The translations under genes and the position numbers were made by a program. The notes below the pieces were generated by a model. That model made no database searches. It saw only the letters and a program-made list of their open reading frames with translations, and was not told the DNA's origin. A stretch of 56,916 bases of DNA, from contig NVUQ01000016.1 in assembly GCA_002401955.1 (NCBI GenBank), positions 1-56,916 on the forward strand. The letters run 5' to 3'. Positions 1 through 8,400 of the stretch are shown piece after piece. Every line of letters begins with the position of its first letter. The stretch's first letter is position 1. The stretch comes from Flavobacteriales bacterium (GTDB taxonomy: Bacteria > Bacteroidota > Bacteroidia > Flavobacteriales_E > Vicingaceae).

Positions 1-360
1 TCTCATTTAAAATAGCTGCTTGCAGCTTGCAGCTACAAGCGGTATTTAATATTGAGGATGTCATTCTGAACAATATTTTACAAGCAATTTATTGCTTAGA
101 AAAATGAAGTGATAAATCTTTTGTGTTTAATAAACCATTACTACAAGCAAGGCTACTTTATTAATCGCTTGCGGAAAAAAGCCTTTTTCATTTTTTCCTT
201 GGATGAAAAAACGAAACAAAAAAATCAAGGCTTACAAAACCTTGATTTTTTTGAATGCCACCTTGCAATAATAATTGTGGTTTTGAAAATACTTCCCTCT
301 TTGTCATTCCGATTGGATTCCGACTTTTTTGTCGGAAGGAACAGAGGAATCTTTTGAGTA
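1..360. repeat. Dispersed intergenic repeat block, copy 1
   Basis: No convincing gene lies here. The block is built from modules that recur at about 509-665, 1340-1500, 22600-23250 and, inverted, 49640-50550. Recognisable modules are an 'atagctgcttgcagcttg' stretch, 'gatgtcattctgaacaat', 'gaatcttttg(a/t)gtttaat', a Lys/Phe-coding-looking stretch around 170-240, and 'gaatgccaccttgcaata'. Open frames inside it are not kept between copies, so I read it as non-coding repetitive DNA. A second hairpin, a 7-bp stem around six T, lies at 318-337. Confidence 0.75.
219..251. terminator. Terminator-like hairpin inside repeat copy 1
   Basis: A perfect 12-bp stem (AAAAAATCAAGG pairing with CCTTGATTTTTT) encloses a 9-nt loop, with A-rich and T-rich outer ends, so it could terminate transcription in either direction. 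The equivalent position in the copies near 1470 and 23190 has a shorter stem, so the strong terminator form is specific to this copy. Confidence 0.45.
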
Positions 361-429
361 GATACAATTTTTCGTTTTACGGAGCACAAACCCATTACAA
401 ATACTTAGCCAACACAAAAGCACCAAGTA

Positions 430-690
430 ATCGCTTGCATCTGGACCCCGGATCAAGTCCGGGGAGGAGTTTCGTGTTGTTGCTTACGTCATTGCGAGGT
501 ACGAAGCAATCTCATTTAAAATAGCTGCTTGCAGCTTGCAGCTACAAACGGTATTTATTTACATAATTTAATAATGAGGATGTCATTCTGAACAATATTT
601 TACAAGCAATTTATTGCTTAGAAAAATGAAGTGTTGAATCTTTTGAGTTTAATAAACCATTACCACAAAAGGGACACTTGCGGCAGCGGG
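430..690. repeat. Dispersed intergenic repeat block, copy 2
   Basis: It contains the GC-rich dyad CCCCGGATCAAGTCCGGGG near 445-465 and 'gtcattgcgaggtacgaagcaatc' type sequence near 488-511. These are followed by the same modules as copy 1 (gctgcttgcagcttgcagct, gatgtcattctgaacaat, gaatcttttgagtttaata). The same order recurs at 22870-23090 and, inverted, in 49860-50300. No gene is supported here. Confidence 0.75.
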
Positions 691-727
691 TGGGGATCAA
701 TTTAATTTTACGCAGTGGTTCAGATTT

Positions 728-1006
728 CTATTTATCTCCGTAATGGGAATATGCACTCAACACATAAACAGTAATAATTTCTTCTTTAATTGAATAAACT
801 AATCTGTGTTTTTTATTGATTCTACGAGAGTAAAGCCCTTGTAAATTATGTTTTAACATTTCTGGTTGACCCGTACCTGTCATAGGATGCTCCATTAACT
901 CGTTGAGTAGTTTTTCAATTTTCTTTAAAGTAGATTTATCTCCTGATTTTTTATGTTTTTTAATATCTTCTATAGCAATGTTAGAAAATTCTAATTTGTA
1001 TTTCAT
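728..1006 (-). CDS. yoeB: YoeB/Txe-family mRNA interferase toxin
   Basis: This 92-aa protein belongs to the RelE/ParE superfamily and is closest to YoeB, a ribosome-dependent endoribonuclease that cleaves mRNA in the A site. The family signature is clear: a G-x-G-x-P-E-x-L-K-H-N-L block at residues about 44-55, followed by S-R-R-I and H-R-L-V-Y. The C-terminus carries a His-Tyr pair (SHYGDK), the position of the catalytic His/Tyr in YoeB, so the toxin looks intact. Its start codon overlaps the stop of the upstream antitoxin gene (ATGA), giving the usual antitoxin-first translational coupling. The pair sits among intergenic repeats, as mobile toxin-antitoxin modules often do. Confidence 0.93.
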   Translation of the reverse strand: MKYKLEFSNIAIEDIKKHKKSGDKSTLKKIEKLLNELMEHPMTGTGQPEMLKHNLQGLYSRRINKKHRLVYSIKEEIITVYVLSAYSHYGDK

Positions 1007-1254
1007 AAACCTAGTAAATCACTTATTTCTTTTGCTGAAGATATTTGCTTTACGTCTCCTTTTTCTACTTCTAAAATACTTGCTTTGATTCGCTCTAACA
1101 TTTCTGCATTAAAATACATATCATCCTCACTAATAGGGGTTAAAGCATAAGATTTATCTTTTCCCCTTTGAACGATAACATGTTCTCCGTTATCTACTTT
1201 TTCAAAGTATTGCTTTTGATTTTGTCTAAATTCTCTACTACTTATTATCAACAT
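1003..1254 (-). CDS. yefM: YefM/Phd-family antitoxin
   Basis: This 83-aa antitoxin precedes and overlaps the YoeB-like toxin gene by 4 nt. The N-terminal half (IISSREFRQNQKQYFEKV, then a GEHVIVQRG turn) is the Phd/YefM DNA-binding fold. The acidic and amphipathic C-terminal half would wrap the toxin. Family knowledge says the antitoxin, alone and with the toxin, represses its own promoter. A 15-bp palindrome touching the -7 promoter element just upstream fits that. Confidence 0.92.
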   Translation of the reverse strand: MLIISSREFRQNQKQYFEKVDNGEHVIVQRGKDKSYALTPISEDDMYFNAEMLERIKASILEVEKGDVKQISSAKEISDLLGL

Positions 1255-1268
1255 AACTCTTATTTAGT

Positions 1269-1290
1269 GTACCATTATGGTACAAATATA
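1269..1290 (-). promoter_or_regulatory. Palindromic operator and -7 element of yefM-yoeB
   Basis: A perfect palindrome GTACCATTATGGTAC (1269-1283) directly abuts, sharing one base with, a Bacteroidota -7 element that reads TATATTTG on the minus strand (1283-1290). It lies about 15 nt upstream of the antitoxin ATG. YefM operators in other bacteria contain TGTACA-type half sites, and TGTACC/GGTACA are visible here. No clear TTG -33 box was found at the ideal distance. The placement implies steric autorepression. Confidence 0.7.
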
Positions 1291-1339
1291 CTGATTATTT
1301 GCTACAGATCTCTGTTTTGTTGCATTTAACTCCAAATAA

Positions 1340-1535
1340 AAAATGAAGTGATGAATCTTTTGTGTTTAATAAACCATTACCAAAAGCAAAGCTACTTTAC
1401 TAATCGCTTGCTGAAAAAAGCCTTTTTCATTTTTTCCTTGGATGAAAAAACGAAACAAAAAAATCAAGGCTTACAAAAACATTGATAACCTATTCTTCCT
1501 AAAAATAAGTGCGGCTGGATGATTTTCGGGCCAAT
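1340..1535. repeat. Dispersed intergenic repeat block, copy 3
   Basis: This repeats the modules of copy 1 from 'aaatgaagtgatgaatctttt' through the AT-rich stretch with 'tcaaggcttacaaaa'. It then continues with 'cctattcttcctaaaaata' and 'ggctggatgattttcgggcc', which also end the copy at 23205-23253. The gap between the antitoxin gene and the transposase holds only this block and the first REP-like element. Confidence 0.75.
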
Positions 1536-1537
1536 TA

Positions 1538-1597
1538 GCTAGCGCAAGTTTAGCGAAGCGTAACTTGTGCTTATGGCAAGGTAAGCTTCTAGCTTAC
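1538..1597. repeat. REP-like element downstream of the RAYT gene
   Basis: Positions 1538-1571 (34 bp, starting GCTAGCGCAAG) are a perfect inverted copy of 2339-2372 on the other side of the transposase gene. A hairpin follows at 1581-1597, with a 7-bp stem GTAAGCT/AGCTTAC and a 3-nt loop, overlapping the transposase stop codon. The stem-loop plus conserved arm is the usual architecture of REP sequences mobilised by RAYT enzymes. Confidence 0.75.
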
Positions 1598-2142
1598 ATA
1601 ATTAATGTTACATCTATTAAGCCTACTTCGCTTGCGTAATTTTTAGCACTACTGTATACATAATCTTCTGCCTGCTCTACATATCCTTCGACAACAGGAT
1701 TGTTATGAATATAATTGATCTTTTGATCGATCACTTCATTTGTAAATACTTCTATTGGTTTGTTATCTTGCCGCCAAAATTGATACTTCTTGTTATTACT
1801 ATTATAGGTTCCCGCTTTTTTAAATATACCAAGCATCCATTCTTTTCGGCTTTCTTGCTGGTTGTTTTCTATCGCTTTTGTTATTTCTTTAGAAGTATGC
1901 CGTTTTAAATCTCTTATGGTTCCTGTTAAGTCTCCCGTTTTTGAAGCACAAACTAAATGAACATGATTACTCATAATACACCAAGCATGAATGACCAATC
2001 CTTTTTCTTTTTGACAGTATTTTAAACTATCAACTAAAATATCTTTATAAAGCCTTCTGGTAAATACATCTACCCAACTTACTGTTGCAAAGCTTATAAA
2101 ATAGATGCCTGCTGGATCATGTATTTTGTACTTTCTACTCAC
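1594..2142 (-). CDS. REP-associated tyrosine transposase (RAYT, Y1_Tnp/IS200-like)
   Basis: This single-strand DNA transposase of the HUH Y1 family moves or processes REP hairpins. The HUH motif is visible as N-H-V-H-L after the conserved A-W-C-I-M-S. The catalytic Tyr lies in the later I-N-Y-I-H-N-N-P block. I chose the GTG start at 2142, giving V-S-R-K-Y-K, because relatives typically begin close to S-R-K-Y. The upstream in-frame extension to 2226 is partly made of degenerate REP sequence (2196-2230), so it is probably untranslated. The product is then about 182 aa, within the family range. REP-like elements lie on both sides in inverted orientation, so this looks like a self-contained RAYT/REP locus. 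The gene appears intact. Confidence 0.88.
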   Translation of the reverse strand: MSRKYKIHDPAGIYFISFATVSWVDVFTRRLYKDILVDSLKYCQKEKGLVIHAWCIMSNHVHLVCASKTGDLTGTIRDLKRHTSKEITKAIENNQQESRKEWMLGIFKKAGTYNSNNKKYQFWRQDNKPIEVFTNEVIDQKINYIHNNPVVEGYVEQAEDYVYSSAKNYASEVGLIDVTLIM

Positions 2143-2195
2143 AACTGCTAAAATAAGCTTTTGTTCTGGCTTTGTTAAACAAAACTCCATACTTG

Positions 2196-2377
2196 ATAAG
2201 TAAAAACTTAGCTTTTTAAACCACAACCAAACCTTATAACACTTGCTAAGTTAAAAACTTAGCTTTTAAACCAGCACAAGTTACGCTTTGCTAAACTTGC
2301 GCTAGCGAGGGCTAAGTTAAAAACTTAGCTTTTAAACCAGCACAAGTTACGCTTCGCTAAACTTGCGCTAGCGGGGG
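2196..2377. repeat. Tandem REP-like elements upstream of the RAYT gene
   Basis: Two 66-bp tandem copies (2246-2311 and 2312-2377) differ at only two or so positions. Each begins with a perfect hairpin (CTAAGTT, 3-nt loop, AACTTAG) and ends with an arm containing AACTTGCGCTAGCG. A third, degenerate copy of the hairpin part is at 2196-2230. The arm of the second copy is perfectly inverted at 1538-1571. The repeats lie between the 3' end of the RHS operon and the RAYT gene. Confidence 0.8.
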
Positions 2378-2435
2378 TACCCGTCACATTATTTTAACCT
2401 ATTGAATCTCCAATAAAAACACCCTGCTATTCATC

Positions 2436-5400
2436 CTACTTAGCAGGCTTTGCATGTCCCATCCCATATTTAATTTCAATTCCATTTATGACTTTTATTT
2501 CCCCTGACGCTTCAATTGCTAGCCCATTAAGTCCGGACCAAGCACCTGACACTGATAAACCAACTTCAAGGGTTGCTCTAGTCGGTCTACCTCTACCATC
2601 CTCTTTATAATTACCAGATACCTTACCGGAAAACGGCCCCACAGAAGCTCCCATATTAGCACTGGTACTGATGGATTGCACTTCTAATGCCATTTGACCA
2701 GTTCCTTCTCTCATTGCTTTGTAAACGTATTCTCGATTTACTCCGCCACCAGCGTGCAGCCAAGGGCCCACGGGGACTCCTCCGTTAAGTCCTTGGGTGA
2801 AAGTAGCGAGGTCGTCTTTACCTACCCAATTTAGCGTCATATCGGTAACTTCTCCTGTAGTGTAATTTTTTGTATACGTGAGTTCCATAAGCACAACTGA
2901 ACCTAGATCAATATCATATCCGGCCATACCAACCCTTTTATCGGTATTTCTAAAGCCTTTAGTAATTCTGATATTCATCTCAGCCACAACATGAGTATTA
3001 ATAACGTCAACAATTGGTACATTCTTCACAATTGCGCTAGCAGCTTTTCCCGCCTGGTCTATCCTATTATCAACATCCCCTTGATATGTTGAGCCAGAAT
3101 AAGTGCCCAACTGATCTTCTACACCAGATGCAGAGTATAATGAACGGGTCAACTTGTCAATAAAAGCTCCTATGTAGTCGTAGCTTTCTAACCCCTCTAA
3201 TTCACCCGCATGAATTGGCTGGTTTGCACTAAATTGGTAGGGTGTCAATTCTGGGTATTCTTTGGCCAGTGGATCAACCGCAAAAAATCTTCCCAACCTT
3301 GCATCATGCATCCTATATTTATAATTAACCGAATTTCCTTCACCTTTCAATTCATCATCGCTTTCTTGTCCCTGAAAACCATACCGATACCCGCCAATAG
3401 CATCATGCCTGCCTGGCATCAACATACCATATGGGAAATAGTCGTTACCGGCAATAACATCAGCAGAAAATGCTAAGACGGGACCACCCGCATGATTTTC
3501 AACAACTCGTTTATCGGAAATAACCGCCATTACGTTGCTGCGGTGTTCTGTGAGTTCATAGGATTTAAGCCCTTTGATTCGTTGATGTTGACCTGTTAAG
3601 GTAGCCAATGGATATACAGGCACCGTTTCTGTTAATTGCATAGTTGTATACTGGGTTTTCATCCCCCCTAGAGCTACATTTGCGTTTCTCACACCTATTC
3701 TTTTTGCACCAAATAAGTACTGTTCTTTTAAGGTCATTACATCTTGCAGTAATATATTGGCATCAACCGGGTCGGTTTTATCACGATCGTATACCGCCAT
3801 CACGTTACCACTGGCATCGTGCACATAGTAGGTATAATCCCAATCCAATGCTGAGCTCAGCATGCCACCGGTTCTGGGTTTTACAATCTTGAGTATACGC
3901 ATTCCAGACGCATCGTATTGGAACTCCAGATCTGGAGCGTTAACCGTTGCACTATTAAAACGTTCAATTTTCTCTACTTTGCCATCGGGTCGCCAAACGA
4001 TGTTGGCTATTTGTTCTGCCTTGTCTTGTATTAACTGGCCCTTGGCATCGTAACTGTAATTGTTAGGAGTTTGCGAAGTGATATCGTCTAGCTGCCCATC
4101 TTGCTCTGTTCCGTTTAGAATATCGTAAACAAAATTGAGCTGATTGGTGCCTGCATCATAGGTGTAATCCAACTGATCCATTCCGTTACCACTGCCTCCT
4201 TTGCCAGGGTCGTATGCATTGCGATTCAATCGAAGGAGATTTCCATTTTTATCGAACCCCGTGCTCACTTCATAATCGGTATTGTACGCTAATGAGCCCC
4301 AGGCATTTGTTGTTGTAGTATAATCCAACGATCTGCGCATGCGTTTGAATCGGTTCAACTGATCATATCTGAAAGCATAACCCACAGTGCTTGTTTCCCA
4401 ATTTGCTGAAGAATTTAACAAGGGGGTGCTAGTCACCATTCTGCTGACGTTACGGTTATACAAATCACTCGATTCGGTTTTCAATGTGGAATTTACTGAA
4501 ACGTCTCCATCAAATCGAGCGGTTGTTGGATTGAAAGCAATATCCTGATAATCTCCCAGAAAGTACCCCAGCGTGTAACCTGTTACATCCGAGGCAATTT
4601 TGCTGTGAAGGCCAGCATAACTTCCCAGCCCCATCTGCTCCCCATCTTTTCCCATGTCTAAGGTGGGGGTAAGTCCTTCTGAGTTCATACCCTTTGTCCA
4701 CCCCTGAATGGTGGTGGCATAATCGCACCCCTGAACCTTGTCGTCACCCAATTCTATTCTAGCCAGGGGCCCATGCTTATAATAGAAGTATTCTACATCT
4801 TCATCCCAGATATAGCCATCCATGCTGGTCCAGGCTTTCTCTAATCGGTTATCTGCATCGTACTCGTAACGGTGCATCATCTGGTCTGTAAACCCATCTT
4901 GATAAGTAAGCTGGTTCACCACTCCGCTTACTAAATCGAAGTCGTATTTCATGTGTTTTAAGTCGAACCTAAACGCAGATAAGGGGTCATTGAGCTCGGC
5001 CAGTTGTGTATGTTCCTGGTACAATTCAACTACATTTCCATGAATATCATATCGATAATGGGTGGCATGATCATATACCAATTTATTGGGGTTGTAAACT
5101 TGTCGATAAGCAGTAGTTGCAACTCTGTTTCTAAGTGTGCGATCAGGGTCCTGACCTCCGCTAAAGAAATTATCAATAACACTGCTTGCGGGCTCGTCAT
5201 AGAATGTGAATGTTCGATAATTCCCTGCAATTGGAAAGGTAATGTCGTCAACACCATTGAAGAAAGGTGCTGATTGAAACAATTCATCGCTTTCTCCTGA
5301 CTCTACTGCTCTTCCCAACCCATCGTACTTAATATACAAGTATTTACCCGTGGCCTGCTGAACAGGATCCTGACTAAATCGTATACGACCAATCTTATCG

Positions 5401-8400
5401 TACCAAGTTTGATTTCCTTCGTGATCAGGTGCATTGTCTGTTAATACCTCGTTTAAACTGTTCTGCGTGTATTTCGTTTGCATGGAATGAGCGGGTAGTA
5501 CTCTTGGTGTAGCTGGGTCTGTTGGTGTTGCACGATTGGCCTTTACCGCAGGCAATTGGGCATCTGGCACCTGTGCTACTCCTTGTGGTGGTACAGTCTG
5601 CACAAGATTACCCGACTGATCGTAATAATAAAGGGTGTAATGGTATTCTTTATCGGTGTAGCTAACGGAAAGTGCTTCACTGAAATGCGCGTTACTTAGA
5701 ACTGGTTGTACTCCAAGGCAATGTGCAATGTAATTCTCCAGAAATTCTGCTTTGAGTGCTTCAATTGCGAATGCATAAGTACTGTTTGAATAATAAGCTT
5801 GCAGTTGCAATTCTTCTAACCCGCAATCATCAGTGTAAATCCAGCATTTCATATCCTGCGGTACCAGTTCATGATCAAATGTCTCGAGGGTAACATTCCA
5901 CCCTTCGGGTGACTGTCCGTAGTCAGTTGTTAATGAACTGATGCAGTTATCCCACCACGATAGAATATGAGCGGAGGTAATATTAATCCACCCTACATTA
6001 CTTCCATAATGAGTGTTATACGCATCTCTTATGGCATTCACATCAGTAATGTTCAGCGCACTTGAGGGGAGACTATAATCAATGGTTTGGTTAAGGTCAA
6101 GCACATCTAAATCACTTCTAAATGATTCACACAAGCAATTTAATGGTGCAAGATCTTGGCATGCAATCCCAGCGGTTCCATCAGCCATTGGATCAATGGC
6201 ACCGTTGGCAGCTAATGTTGTTGTAACCGTAAGTCCATTAGGTGCTATTCCCGAGCCAGGTGCTGCATAAATGGTTAGGGTAACCCCTCCGCTAAGGTCT
6301 ACATTATCAACAGCATAGTAGCCAGTGAGGTGGGCACGCATATTAATATGATCGGCAAGCAACGCGGCTAATTCTACTTCATCTATGGCTGTAAGATTAA
6401 CTCCTCCGCCTGTTAAGCTAACGCCTCCAACCAGCACATCTGCTCCTGTAAACACTCCTCCTGAGTAACTTTGCAAGGTAATTGTTGTTGTGGCCATTTG
6501 CTCACAATTGTCATCATTGTTGTAGGCTTCTAGAAAGCAAACTTCAAAATTGATTCCGCCCTCTACGGTTGCTGATGTACTACTCACAGGAACACCTACT
6601 AAACCAATTACATGTCCGTTAACTGCTGATCCCGTTCCGGGTGCAGCGTAAAGGGTGACAATATTCGTGGAATATGATGCGAGATAATCAGCCCCTGAAG
6701 CGGGAAAATGATTATTGATGGCAACAACCAACCTATTTGCCATATCCGTTGGTGTAGGTGATCCGGTTAACAAGTCCACCGAACCGCTTATATCAATTCC
6801 ATTAATGTTTACTTGAGCGCTGGTTATACCCGAGCCACTAGAAATGGTGAACGATCCAGAAGCCAGTTGCTCACAATCTGAGTTATCGTTATAATCTTCG
6901 ATAAATGATCCTGAACCTAACACACCAATTCCTGCTGCAATGGATTGATTGATAATTGGTGCACCTGCAGTCATACAGTAGAAAGGTTCTGTATCATAAA
7001 CATCGTTTTCAGGATCGTTGTCTTGATCGTTTAAAATGAGGTTAAAATCAGTTGGTACATTTGTATCGCATGTTCTTTGATCGGCAATTCCATCTGCTGG
7101 ATTAACGTCAAGCAAATACAAACAGCCGTAACCAGCGGCTGCAGTTTTATAGTTTTCCATTATCTGTGCTTTGGTAGAGGTGTATGCTTGTACAAATAGA
7201 GTCCATACCTCATCGTTTGTTGCACCAGTACCAGCATTAGCGGTAACTATATCCCACATGCTGTTACCACTACCACCATAATTATTTAGTTCATTGGTCA
7301 TCTGCACAGTAAAAAGTCCTAGGTTATCCATAGGTGTAGTGGTGTCCCAAAAAGGATCAAAAGATAAAAAGTTGTTCGCGAGGGAACCTCCGCTTACAAA
7401 CCCAAAATTAGCATGAGCGGCATGTGTATAGCTCATCACCCATAACTGGTGATCGAATGCTTTACTGGCTTGAACTTCGGGTTCAATACACCATTGGTAA
7501 TGGCAATATTCTGGGTGGTATTGTATGAGGCTGTTGGCCTGTCCAGTGCCATTCCAATTGTCTTCCCAATGATCATTCGGAGCGGTAAAACAACCATCTC
7601 CTGTACCTCCAACACATGGTTCTACCCATTCTTCTTGCCAAACACCTAGATTATCAGCATAGGCCCATCCGGCAATAGCCACATTAAAACCGCTGTTATT
7701 CCAAGAAGGCATATCATTTACATCCCATACGTAGCTGGTCATCCATTCTGGTTCTTCGTAGTAAAATCCTCCCGGACTCATATCTGCTTGCATGCGCTCC
7801 AGCAAAGCATCACAATTATCTGCTGGTTCATAACATGCCAACAAGCAATTAAGGTTATCAGCAGACCCTAAGACAGGGTAGTCGTTTGAACACGTATAGG
7901 CGCAGTCTTCACATTCCGATAAATCAATTGAATACGCATAACCCAATGGGTCAACACAGTTGTCAATAATGGCTTCAAAATCCGCCAATTCCTGAGCCAG
8001 AACGGTTTGGTCTAACATCAGTACCTTCTCTACCGTGTAAGACCCAAGGTTAAGTGCTTTTGTAAATGTGATGGCGGGAGAAATGGGTAATAATGGTGTG
8101 GCGTTTTCCCCGGTATTGTATGTCATTGATTCGGTGTGGATAATTTGGTTGTAATCATCGTAGATGTTAATTACTATGACATAAGCACATCCATGGCCAG
8201 TGGTGTTATCACACAAGTTAAGATAACGCAAAGAGGCAATATCGTAAGCAAAAGTGTAGCTACCTGGAGCAGAAACAAAGAGTGCTTTGTTCACTGACCA
8301 TCCTGGCAATGTTGCATCATAGGTGTTGAAATCGGTAAAGTCATCGGTAATTGCTCCTTGCTCATCTTGATAATCGAGGGGGTCTACCATAGGGTTTCCC

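Noticed and set aside
445-465. CCCCGGATCAAGTCCGGGG as a terminator or operator
   Set aside because: It lacks a T run, is not placed at gene ends, and travels with the dispersed repeat in several orientations.
109-524. Two overlapping open frames of 82 and 89 codons
   Set aside because: They lie wholly in dispersed repeat modules, and the frames are not kept in the other copies.
5004-5287. Two overlapping frames on both strands inside the RHS gene
   Set aside because: They are shadows of the RHS coding sequence, without signals of their own.
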